The position numbers were made by a program, and so were the translations under genes. The notes beneath the pieces are model-generated. The model was not told the origin of the DNA, did no database searches, and saw only the letters and a list, made by a program, of their open reading frames with translations. Positions 55,285 to 64,000 of a stretch of DNA of 64,000 nucleotides are shown here, one piece after another. How positions within the stretch are numbered: the first letter of the stretch is position 1; each line of letters starts with the position of its first letter. The stretch comes from Aricia agestis (lineage: Eukaryota; Arthropoda; Insecta; Lepidoptera; Lycaenidae). Where the stretch lies: NCBI RefSeq assembly GCF_905147365.1, contig NC_056428.1, forward strand, positions 10,074,001 through 10,138,000, in the 5' to 3' direction.

Positions 55285-56460
55285 TAGATGGATCAATTCT
55301 TATATAAAAAATCGTAGCCAAGCAGTGTATCTTAAAGGTTACTGTTCTCGATTTCTACCTGTACCTTCCGGCGTCCCCCAGGGATCCCATTTGGGGCCCT
55401 TATTGTTTAGCCTTTTCATAAACGACATTGGATTTAATTTTATACATAGTAATCACCTTCTTTATGCTGATGATACGAAAATTTTCATGGTGATAAAATC
55501 CACACTGAATTGCTCAAAGCTGCAGAATGATTTATTAAGATTACTCGAATATTGTCGAATCAATCAATTGTTCCTAAATATAGACAAATGCTTCATTATG
55601 TCCTACACACGAAAGACCCACCCAATAAATTTTGACTACACTATTGACAATTCTATTCTTAAGAGAGTTTCGACCATTATAGACCTCGGGCTAATTATGG
55701 ACTCTAAATTAACATTTAGCAATCACTTTGATCATATTATTAGTAAGGCTTATCGTAATTTAGGCTTCATTCTTCGTATTAGCAAACCATTCAGAGACGT
55801 AAATACTCTAAACATTCTTTATATTTCCTTCGTACGTTCTATTTTAGATTTTTGTAGTACAGTTTGGAATCCATGTTTTCAAGTACACACTAATCGGATT
55901 GAAAATATTCAAAAGAAATTTCTAAAAGCACTTAACTACCGTCTAAATGTTTTCAATGAACCTTATGAAGATACCCTGCGTAGGCACAAATTAACAACTC
56001 TTTATGACATACGTAACATGTCCGACATCACACGACTATATAAAATATTAAACGCACTTACTGATTCACCTACATTATTATCAATGATATCGTTCACAGC
56101 TCATTCTCGGCTACCTGTGCGACCCTCACGTAAGAAGCCCCTATTTGTTCCTCCGAAACTTTCTAAAACTTACACTCGTAACTCATTTTTATACCGTTCC
56201 ACTGACAATTATAACAGAAACTTCACCGATATTGATATTTTCAATAATTCTCTTAATAGCCTAAAATTAGAACTTAAACGTAGACTGAACATAGTTTGAG
56301 TTTTGTACTTCTGAAATTTTATGATTTATAGATATGTAACTCGATCGACTAAATTGTATTATATATTATTTTTTTGGATTTTTCAGTTATTCATGGTACC
56401 TTGTACGTTTAGTGTACATACAGGGTGCAATGACTAGCTATACTCATGCATGTATTAAAA
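55285..56460 (+). mobile_element. 5'-truncated LINE with open reverse transcriptase C-terminal half
   Basis: A 324-codon frame (55325-56299) is open from the RT core to the stop: SGVPQGSHLGPLLFSLFIND (RT motif 4 region), LLYADDTKIF (catalytic Asp pair), then the thumb and C-terminal region (LGLIMDSKLTFSNHFDHIIS; SILDFCSTVWNP). The frame can be followed upstream to about 55285 (RWINSYIKNRSQAVYL), where the copy is truncated. There is no RNase H, which separates it from the 12427 LINE; Jockey/CR1-like is the best guess. A short A run near 56456 may be the tail. The frame is undamaged, so insertion is fairly recent. Confidence 0.8.
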
Positions 56461-57171
56461 AAAGCAGCATCTTTGGTTTAGTGTAAGCTAAAGTTTTAAC
56501 TTTTAAGTCAATCTTAATCATATACGCGTCTCTCCAAAATTCACTAAATATTATGTTTCGGCACTATAGGTCCATTGTAAAAAAATATTACAACATATTG
56601 AATTTCTTTTGTATATGACTGTTTGATGCCAAAATAAATTAAAAAAAAAAATACAGCTAGTCTATTATGCATAATGCAGTTAATCGATTGGAAGAAAATA
56701 ACTTGATATACCAAAATACCAATGATTATGCAACGTTTAGAAATATCTCGTGTAAACTGTAAATCAGTACACTTATAGCTACAACCTACATGGTTCTCAC
56801 GCGGCCAGTTTCGTGAGTTTGACATAATATGGCGTAATTTGTACCTATCTAGAGAACTTGTGTGAAGTAACTTGTTCCCACTTGGACTAAAAGTAAAGAT
56901 TACTACAGTATTAACGTAATGAATATGTACTTTGGAGATGTTTGTCCGAAGATAAAAGTCCTCTAAAGTCTAAGGAATACAATATTATACTCATCTCATG
57001 AGTCATGAAAATGGTGTGAAACGGTACATACAACGGTACGGCATAATATTCTTAGTTAAAATGGATTTGCATTTTGTAAAATAAAAATAAAAAACTTGAG
57101 AGGTGTCGAGGGACACCCGAATGGAATGAAGTTATTTCTTATTTTCAAAAAACCTGCAATACATAATTATT
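56461..57171. other. Unassigned AT-rich DNA
   Basis: No gene, RNA or repeat recognised. Confidence 0.3.
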
Positions 57172-57325
57172 ACTAGCTATTTGACCTAGCTTTGCTCGGT
57201 ATTCGATACAACACGAATAAAATGACATTTTCTAAAAATTATTCCTAGCTAGATCGATTTACCGCCCCCGAAACCCCCTATAAACTAAATTTCACGAAAA
57301 TCGTTGGAGCCGATTCCAAGATTCC

Positions 57326-57416
<91 letters not shown>

Positions 57417-57455
57417 TATACAAGAATTGCTCGTTTAAAGATATAAGATAACCAC
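57172..57455 (+). repeat. RTE-type LINE 3' end with (AT)n microsatellite
   Basis: ACTAGCTATTTGACCTAGCT, 'cgatttaccgcccccgaaac' and 'cgttggagccgattccaag' are the usual 3' end of a lepidopteran RTE-like LINE, followed by about 90 bp of (AT)n (57328-57420). Long tyrosine/isoleucine frames on the minus strand are translations of the microsatellite. Confidence 0.7.
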
Positions 57456-57834
57456 TCAAAGTATAAAAAAAACGCCATCTATTCACGCCCAGGATGTCGC
57501 TGATGTTTATTCTCAAAAACACCATCTAGTTGACGCTCAGCAATACCATTAACGCCCTCTGTCCCTACGATGCAGGTGCTAATAAAAAGTGTCGAGGTCA
57601 AATATCGTTCTGTCCAGCCTCCTTTCGCAACGCCGAAAGTGCTATAAGGAACTTCGTTCCAAAAACACTGTGGTCAGTATTAACTTAGGGTCCTTCCAGA
57701 TGTCAGGAACGTGACGGTGTCAGGATGGACAGTTTGCTAATTGTACGATGTGACATAATAATAATATGATATCTATTTACTAATCCATATAAATGTCACG
57801 GTCACGGTCACAGTCACAAGTCAATCAAGACGTG
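57456..57834. other. Unassigned DNA
   Basis: 57795-57815 holds three or four TCACGG/TCACAG units. No gene supported. Confidence 0.3.
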
Positions 57835-58044
57835 GGAGAGCCATGCTTCGGCACAAATGGGCCGGCTCGACCGGATAAATACCACGTTCTCACAGAAAAC
57901 CGGCGTGAAACAGCGCTTGCGCTGTGTTCCCTCTTAAAAGGCCGGCAACGCACTTGCAGCTCTTCTGATGCTGCGAGTGTCCATGGGCGACGGAAGTTGC
58001 TTTCCATCAGGTGACCCGTTTGCTCGTTTGCCCCCTTATTTCAT
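57835..58044 (+). repeat. Lepidopteran 'GGGGGCAAACGAGC' repeat, copy 2 (plus)
   Basis: Reverse-complement orientation of 47293-47597: 'gccatgcttcggcacaaatg', GAACGTGGTATTT read in reverse, GTGAAACAGCGCTTGCGCTG directly joined to CCCTCTTAAAAGGCCGGCAA, 'ctgcgagtgtccatgggcg' and the end GCTCGTTTGCCCCCTTA. The pyrimidine/purine block present in copy 1 is absent. Confidence 0.8.
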
Positions 58045-59025
58045 AAAAAAGAAAAAAAAAGACGCACCATGTGTCTGCACCAACAATAGGCACTTAAGAG
58101 GGCGACTAACCCCAAAAATCAAACATCGTCCTTCTCTCTTCACACTCACGCCCGTCTTTCATATGCCAGGTGAAAAAGAACGACGCGCATTCATCGCGAA
58201 ATTAGTTTTTTCTCAATAACTCGATAAATATGCAATATTTAAAAAATCCGCTAGGTCGATTTATCTATGATAGAATTTTATACAATGTGTTAAAATATTA
58301 ACTTGGTTCAATGCACGGTTATGGCAATAAATGAAAAATTCGTGAAAATTAGATGCATCTTTGTGATTTTTTTCTATCAAGAAAATTTTAAGATATCGTG
58401 TTTTTGCTCAGATCGAATTCTCGGAAATATAATGTACTTAGTATCTAATTTTAGAAAATGAAACAATTCGGGGCTTATTTTCAAGTATAAAAATTTTCGT
58501 CAAAATTCGTCAAATTCGTCATCACTATCTTCTCTATATTACATCAGATTGGAGAAATTACAGATCCGTTAATTCATCTCTTGAAAGCCATGACTGTCTA
58601 CAGCCAAACTTGTTACTACAACCCACATACAGTGAAAGCAGTGACTCTGTACATTTGGCCAAAGAGAAAAACTATTGGAAATTAATTTAAACTTAAATTG
58701 AGTTAGCAATGCCTATAAACTATCCATAAACTAAGAAGAAAGTTAATTCAACTTTAGTTATTAATTTGTAACGAAGCTTTGATTACATTTTGATGTTTGC
58801 AAATACTCAATTACAGTATTAACTTCTATTAGAATTAAAAGTAATATGGATCGTTAGAATATTTATTAAATATTTAATGATAAAGAGAATTTTCCATTTT
58901 CTTTTGTAATTATTATCGTTAAGTGGTACTAGACATTTTTTTACATAATTTAGCGTGAAGTGTGAACCGTACATTTTCCGGCGATAATAATCTAATATTT
59001 ATGACGTATGGCCTAAATAAATAAA
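58045..59025. other. Unassigned AT-rich DNA
   Basis: No gene, RNA or repeat recognised. Confidence 0.3.
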
Positions 59026-59459
59026 TAATCGGCCAAGTGCGAGTAGGACTCGCGCACGAAGGGTTCCGTACCAGTTTAGAGTGAAAGTAGACAAAAAATT
59101 GTGTTTTTTTGTATGGGAGACCCCCTTAAATATTTACTTCGTTTTAATTTTATTATTAATTATTAAAATACAAATACAATTAAGGTTTTTGTGAAAATTT
59201 CAAGTGCCTTACTGTTACCATTATTGATTACGAGCAAAAAAGGCCAAAAAATCACGTTTCTTGTACATTGGTAAGTATAATCCCTTAAATATTGCCTTTA
59301 TTTTATTGTTAGTTATTTTGTTGTTATAGCGGCAACATAATATATACTCTGTGAAAATTTCAGAAGTCTAGCTATAGCGGTTCTTGAGTTTCAGCCTGGG
59401 GACAGACAGAGAGATCAGTAATAGGGTCCTGTTTTTATTCTTTGGGTACGGAACCCTAA
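59026..59459 (+). repeat. Lepidopteran 'ATCGGCCAAG' repeat, copy 4 (long)
   Basis: From AATAATCGGCCAAGTGCGAG to GGGTACGGAACCCTAA, containing GTTGTTATAGCGGCAA. Its 3' end is the left arm of the hairpin at 59440-59497. Confidence 0.85.
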
Positions 59460-59497
59460 AGTAACCATGGGGTTACTTTAGGGTTCCGTACCCAAAG
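59440..59497. repeat. Perfect 27-bp hairpin with ATGG loop
   Basis: 59440-59466 and 59471-59497 are exact complements separated by ATGG. The left arm is the end of repeat copy 4 plus seven flanking bases; the right arm is its inverted copy. Confidence 0.92.
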
Positions 59498-59498
59498 G

Positions 59499-59584
59499 AT
59501 TGGACTGATTTTAATAAAATATGGACCATAAGGAAGAATATGGATTCTTCCTTATGGTCCATATTTTATTAAAATCAGTCCAAT
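59499..59584. repeat. Perfect 41-bp hairpin with ATGG loop
   Basis: 59499-59539 (starting ATTGGACTGATTTTAATAAA) and 59544-59584 are exact complements separated by ATGG, the same loop as the adjacent hairpin one base to the left. Confidence 0.93.
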
Positions 59585-59828
59585 TTTATAGCCAAATATC
59601 GCTCAAATCTTACGATTTTATCACATTTTACTGTTAGAAGTTTGACGAGTTAAATATTGTTTGAATTTTAAAATCAGTGTGGGCCTTTCAGACCCCACGA
59701 TACATTTAACCTGTCGAACTGACGGTCGGCCGCAGAGCCAATTCCATTTCCACTCGTTTTCCATTTGAGCTTAGCTAACTTAAATGTTTGCACACCGAAT
59801 TAAAGCTAGCAGTTTGACTTTTCAACCC

Positions 59829-60060
59829 GCGGGGCTAAAATGGTCGCTTTGAAGAATCGTGATATGAATTATAACATGATTAATTTTTCTAAAACCGCAA
59901 AATGCAACTCTGCTTGCAATTCATTTCTGTATTTTTGTACTGATTTGACATTTGTTATTTTGACAGTTTTGACAATTCATTTGCTGAATTGTGAAACAAT
60001 TCATGGGCTAAAATGGTCACATTTAGCAATTCCTCTCAAGGAATTGCTAAATGTTAATTG
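59829..60060 (+). repeat. Rearranged copy of MITE family C
   Basis: Starts GCGGGGCTAAAATGGTCGCT and GAAGAATCGTGATAT as in the reverse complement of the intact copy at 63201-63382. Near its right end, however, the terminal segment (GGGCTAAAATGGTCAC, 60005) is inverted, and a perfect 16-bp hairpin follows (60019-60034 / 60039-60054, loop CTCA). The 76-codon frame within is not a gene. Confidence 0.7.
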
Positions 60061-60470
60061 TACCTGTTAATGGCGATGATGAGCAGCTTAGTTTATTAGA
60101 TGTGAAGTTTAAGACTTTTCGGAGGTGGTCAGCATTTATCGAATAAATTAAGTTTATATCAAAGTACCTAAAATTAAACATAATAATATTAGCATTTGCC
60201 ATTTTAACATTGCATTGTAATTTGTAACCACTAACCCTGCTACGCAGGAGTCAACTTCATGGTGCCCAAATTTGTGCGAATATCGAATACTCTCTGCTCC
60301 TATACATTTTAAAATTACCCCACGTTTGATTCAGTTATCTTTTTGGAAATTCCGCAACGGAATTTTAACGAGATTTGGCGTGAATTAATGGAAGCGGTCA
60401 GTAAATCAGCACTGAGCGGGAACGTGTTACACCGGTCCGTAAACTGCATCTGCCTTCAAATACACTAAGG
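60061..60470. other. Unassigned DNA
   Basis: No gene, RNA or repeat recognised. Confidence 0.3.
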
Positions 60471-60656
60471 TTGGGTTGCACCAGAGGCGTGGTTAAAGTT
60501 AAAGTTATTTTTATAGTTAAATATGGTGTCCTTTAGCTTTAACTTTAACCGGAGAAATTCACGTATGAGCGGAGGTAAGGACGCCATATTTAACTTTAAC
60601 CAAAGATTTAACATTTTGCACTGTAGTTATAGTTAAAGTTAGTTGGTGCAACCCAA
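60471..60656. mobile_element. Foldback MITE with TTGGGTTGCACCA ends
   Basis: The left end TTGGGTTGCACCA mirrors TGGTGCAACCCAA at the right. AGTTAAAGTTA / TAACTTTAACT units recur inside both arms, so several alternative foldings exist. No clear target duplication. Confidence 0.75.
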
Positions 60657-60827
60657 TCTAAACTTACGAGCTTCGTTTTATTCACCTGGCTGCATCGTAA
60701 TACAGCATACTACACAACGATTATTATTATTCTTTTACATTGGACCGCTCAAGTGATATCATGACTACATGACTAGTTACTTTCATGATAATATAGCTAG
60801 GGCATGTGACAATCAAACTAAAATTAT

Positions 60828-61108
60828 AATAATAATATAATATAATATCTATGGACGCTTCACACCACGTCAGTCTGGCCCCGTGCTAAGTACCTAAAGG
60901 ACTTGTGTTACAGGTACCAGACAACGGAAATATATTTAATACTTTTATACTATGCATATATTTAAGATTTTTATTATATCATACACATATTTAATGCACA
61001 TCCAGACCCGGGAACATTGAAAACTTTTTGTTCCGTCGGCGGGATTCGAACCCGCGACCCCCGGCTTGAGCTACCAACGCGCTCACCACTGAGCCACAGA
61101 GGTCGTCA
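60828..61108 (-). repeat. tRNA-derived SINE
   Basis: Read on the minus strand, the head (61108-61030) has an A box (TGGCTCAGTGG) and a B box (GGTTCGAATCC) in a good T-arm (GCGGGTTCGAATCCCGC), but the acceptor stem does not pair, so it is not a functional tRNA. The body contains 'cccgggtctggatgtgcatt' and GCACGGGGCCAGACTGACGT and ends in an AT/ATT-rich tail near 60828. The internal boxes would drive RNA polymerase III. A head fragment is at 1-26. Confidence 0.8.
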
Positions 61109-61704
61109 AATTACGCCTTTAGTTACTTTTTCAGCCTCTACTTCTCTCTCTCGTAAAAATATTTAGCTGTCGATAGCGAATTTCGTCTTTGGTCGTTAGT
61201 GTTACTGGGCTATAATAGCGCAGAATAATAATTATTAATTATTATTAATAATAATTAATTACTACGCCATGAATATTATCTCAATAAATCCACCAATCAA
61301 ATAGATTACGAACTTTTAGCTCCTTCAAGGGACAGAGCGTATAACGTGTGCTTTCATCAAATCATCTTTGAAACTAAGAATTAAAAATTGGCGAGAAATT
61401 CAGCACTATCTCATACTAAAATTATTGTTTGTTAAATACGAATGATTAAATTCTTCAAGTTAGTAAGCAAAATAGTTCTATTTACATGTCTATTTCCTAA
61501 CTTTCCCTACCTGGGCTACCGCACACCGCAAAACACAAACCTACAGCCTACTTGTTAGTTCTAATAATAATCTAGCTTCTCCGTGTCACAGAAACCTGAG
61601 ATATTAATCCCAGACATAATATTAATTACCTACATACCTACTTAAGTACAAGTACGATATGTCACACCGACCTATAAGGCTATCCACAGCACTTACTGGC
61701 AACT
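61109..61704. other. Unassigned AT-rich DNA
   Basis: A short AT palindrome (AATAATAATTATTAATTATT, about 61225-61260) is the only structure noted. Confidence 0.3.
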
Positions 61705-62235
61705 GCCGCACTCAGGCCCGTATTTTTGGTCAGTACTTAAGATGCGATCCGGTCTCAAAACGTGGTTCGGCTCTGTGATTGGTCCAAATTTTGACAGCCA
61801 ACCAATCACAGAGCCTGAACCGTGTCTTGAGACCGAGATACATCTTGAGTGCTGACCAAAAATACGGGCCTCAGAGTGGAACAGTACTTAACTTAAAATT
61901 TTGACACAAGCCCCATACATTATGATCTGTTAAAATCTTCATTATATTGAAGGTTAATCATAATTAAATGTCTTTTTGCCGCACTCAGTGTGGAACATCA
62001 ATTACTTAATTGTAATTAATTCAAAATTTTGACATAAGCCCCACACATTATCTGTCAAACTCTTCATTAAATTGAAGGTTAATCATAATTAAATGTCTTT
62101 TTGCCGCACTCAGAGTGGAACATCAATTACTTAATTGTAATTAATTCAAAATTTTGACATAAGCCCCATACATTATCTGTCAAACTCTTCATTAAATCAA
62201 AGGTTAATCGTAATTAAATGTCTCTGAGTACGGCG
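61705..62235 (+). repeat. ~125-bp tandem repeat, about three units
   Basis: Units start GCCGCACTCAGAGTGGAACA at 61979 and 62104 (period 125) and, split by a MITE, at 61705. Each contains 'aaaattttgacataagcccc' and 'gaaggttaatcataattaaa'. The last unit decays after 62220. Confidence 0.85.
61715..61870. mobile_element. PIF/Harbinger-like MITE inside the tandem array
   Basis: 156 bp, GGCCCGTATTTTTGGTCAG at the left with its complement at the right, flanked by the 3-bp duplication TCA (61712-61714 and 61871-61873). Sister units of the array show the uninterrupted sequence GCCGCACTCAGAGTGG, which proves the boundaries. Confidence 0.9.
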
Positions 62236-62924
62236 GTCTGAGTACGGCGGTTAGAGACCTATAATGATTAAACTTCAATTTAACGAAAAGTTTGATAGTT
62301 AATACTTAATGTATTGACTATTGGGTTTATACTACGAATAATAAATGTCAGGGTTTATATCATAAACTCATAAATCATAATCTTCATTTAATTACAGCTA
62401 TCACTTATAAGTATTTTCGTCTCTGACGTCTGAGTACTGTTGCTATTGTTTAATTTGTAAGTATGTTAAATTATATAATACCATAAGAAAATCAATTTTT
62501 TAGTTGAATTGAAATATCCATCTCGGGAAACATTCATTACATTAGATACAACGAACACAATGAAACGAAAAAATACCTGTTGATATTCAGACAAAGAGTT
62601 TTTATGTGATTGCGTCCACAAAATGTATGAAAATAAAGGTATTCTTCGCAAAGAATTTAGGAGCACTAGACTTTTTCAATTCCAACCTTTTATATTAAAA
62701 GCGACGTTCATTCCAAAACTAGGCAAAGCCTAGCCACTGGAATAAAGAACACGGAAACATCCTATAAATTTCGAGTAAGGAAGCGAAATGTTTTATTCAA
62801 ATTTATTATTCAATTTACATTTGGTAGGTTCTCTACCTCGGGATTTTATATTAATTTTATTGCACAGTAAATATAGGTCAGTTCTGATAACTTCGTTTTA
62901 TATTTAGTTTATTTGATATAATAT
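62236..62924. other. Unassigned AT-rich DNA
   Basis: No gene, RNA or repeat recognised. Confidence 0.3.
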
Positions 62925-63167
62925 TATACAGGATGTAACAAAACTTAGTGATAATACCCTAGAGTTAAGTGTGTGTATTTGTCCTTTAAATAGGGTTTTC
63001 TATGAAATGGCAAAGTTTTGAATGAGCAAAATCATGACGCTTTCCCATTCATATAAAATATTGCTCTTTCCGCGCTGCTACTTTCACGGTGAACTCTATA
63101 TTATAAGGGGCACATACACACTCTAAACTCTAAAGTATTATCACTTTGTTTTGTCATACCCTGAATA
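62925..63167. mobile_element. Foldback MITE family B, copy 2 (diverged)
   Basis: TATACAGGATGTAACAAAAC and TTTTGTCATACCCTGAATA ends with TAGTGATAATA / TATTATCACT inside, matching the arms of 50198-50462 with many substitutions. Confidence 0.75.
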
Positions 63168-63200
63168 TTCGATTAACGTATTGCGCAATTTCTAGTGTGC

Positions 63201-63382
63201 AGCGGGGCTAAAATGGTCACATTTAGCAATTCCTCTCAATCAATTCCGCAAATGAATTGTCAAAACTGTCAAACTGACAAATGTCAAATTTACTAATTTG
63301 ACATTTGTCAGTTTGACAGTAATATAATGATAATATAATGATTCCTAATATGATTCTTCAAAGCGACCATTTTAGCCCCGCT
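63201..63382. mobile_element. MITE family C, intact copy
   Basis: A perfect 18-bp terminal inverted repeat, AGCGGGGCTAAAATGGTC and its complement. The centre (63265-63290 / 63295-63320) is a perfect 26-bp hairpin with loop TACT. Used as the reference for the rearranged copy at 59829. Confidence 0.85.
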
Positions 63383-63515
63383 GATATAGATGTATCCAAT
63401 ATCATGTTTACTATGTTATTAACATGTTATTAAGTAGCTCGTGTCACGGATATAGTAGCTTCAGTCTTCACTAATCACGAGTAATCGCCTTATAAATAGA
63501 CATAATATTATATTA

Positions 63516-63705
63516 CTAAGGTTCACTCGGTGTAACTGGGCGGTAGCGGTCATTGACTCTCTGTCAAAAACTTGTCATTTTCTATATACACCGCGATTGA
63601 CATAAGGTGTCAGATGTTGTCAATCGCAGCTTTGTATAGAAAATGACAAGTTTTTGACAGAGAGTCAATGACCGCTACCGCCAAGTTACGCCGAGTGAAC
63701 CTTAG
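63516..63705. mobile_element. PIF/Harbinger-like MITE, 190 bp
   Basis: CTAAGGTTCACTCGG at the left, CCGAGTGAACCTTAG at the right, with inner arms (TCATTGACTCTCTGTC..., about 85 bp) also complementary. The 3-bp duplication TTA (63513-63515 and 63706-63708) is the preferred PIF/Harbinger target. Confidence 0.88.
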
Positions 63706-63708
63706 TTA

Positions 63709-64000
63709 TCTTGTTTGCTAACTTCGAACGCGGTCGCTTGCGTTTAGAATTTAGCTCAGCACATCTTTGCATATCTAAAACAGGATGTGTTTAGTTTCAC
63801 TTTAATAATATGTGGTTTCCTAGCTTCACTGTGGTTGTGGTGTGAAAGTAACCTATTTGCGTTTAACAATAAAATTATATGGGGTGAACTGTAAAAGAAA
63901 TCTCTATATTATCCCATGGAATCATAATTATTGATAGATTGTTACTTAAGTTAAACATAAAAGTGAAACTCTGTCTGCGTGTCTTTTCATACCTTAACTT
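63709..64000. other. Unassigned DNA at window end
   Basis: No gene, RNA or repeat recognised. Confidence 0.3.

Noticed and set aside
57278..57525. Tyr/Ile-repeat protein
   Set aside because: Translation of the (AT)n microsatellite.
61030..61108. Functional tRNA gene
   Set aside because: A and B boxes and a T-arm are present, but the acceptor stem does not pair and the sequence continues into a SINE body.
1..64000. CRISPR arrays, bacterial operons or replication origins
   Set aside because: No regularly spaced repeat-spacer pattern; all genes have eukaryotic structure, so bacterial feature types do not apply.

Overview
This is a stretch of animal nuclear DNA, almost certainly from a moth or butterfly (Lepidoptera). 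It is AT-rich, its genes have introns, its conserved proteins are insect-like (Rpd3/HDAC1, Rm62/p68, Arl4), and it is packed with dispersed repeat families typical of lepidopteran genomes. The order assignment rests on recognising these repeats and was not checked against a database.

Layout. 1-2208 (minus): the first six coding exons of histone deacetylase 1 (Rpd3); the rest lies outside the window. 2403-3260: a non-autonomous hAT-like element with an 8-bp target duplication. 3306-3705: a 5' stub of a non-LTR retrotransposon. 3706-7300: repeats and unassigned DNA. 7620-11450 (plus): a DEAD-box p68 helicase (Rm62/DDX5) whose start codon appears to be split across an intron. 12427-24088: a full-length but decayed LINE with a 12-bp target duplication. 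Its ORF2 is interrupted by a 6.0-kb CsRn1-type Ty3/gypsy element with apparently identical 768-bp LTRs, whose pol is in turn interrupted by a 171-bp inverted-repeat element. 24321-26835 (plus): a second p68-like helicase with three intron junctions matching Rm62 and an N-terminus resembling a mitochondrial presequence. With the LINE removed the two helicase genes are about 1.2 kb apart, so they look like a tandem duplication.

29028-33215 (plus): a six-exon gene resembling TEX47 (BLUF-like fold). 33546-41048 (plus): three coiled-coil genes resembling CFAP100/MIA1, a ciliary inner-arm regulator. The second and third are intronless and only 114 bp apart; the third has a one-base frameshift in an A run. 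This block looks like a sperm-flagellum or testis gene neighbourhood. 41977-42606 (minus): a GC-rich Arl4 small GTPase gene.

42700-64000 has no convincing host gene. It holds lepidopteran repeats, hAT-like and PIF/Harbinger-like MITEs with readable target duplications, a tRNA-derived SINE, a truncated LINE reverse transcriptase ORF, an (AT)n microsatellite, a ~125-bp tandem array carrying a MITE, and an unusual set of perfect hairpins with 4-base loops at 59440-63320.

The least expected items are the nested LINE/LTR/MITE insertion between the helicases, the putative mitochondrial p68 paralogue, the compact CFAP100-like cluster, and the tetraloop hairpins, one of which looks like fold-back template switching.
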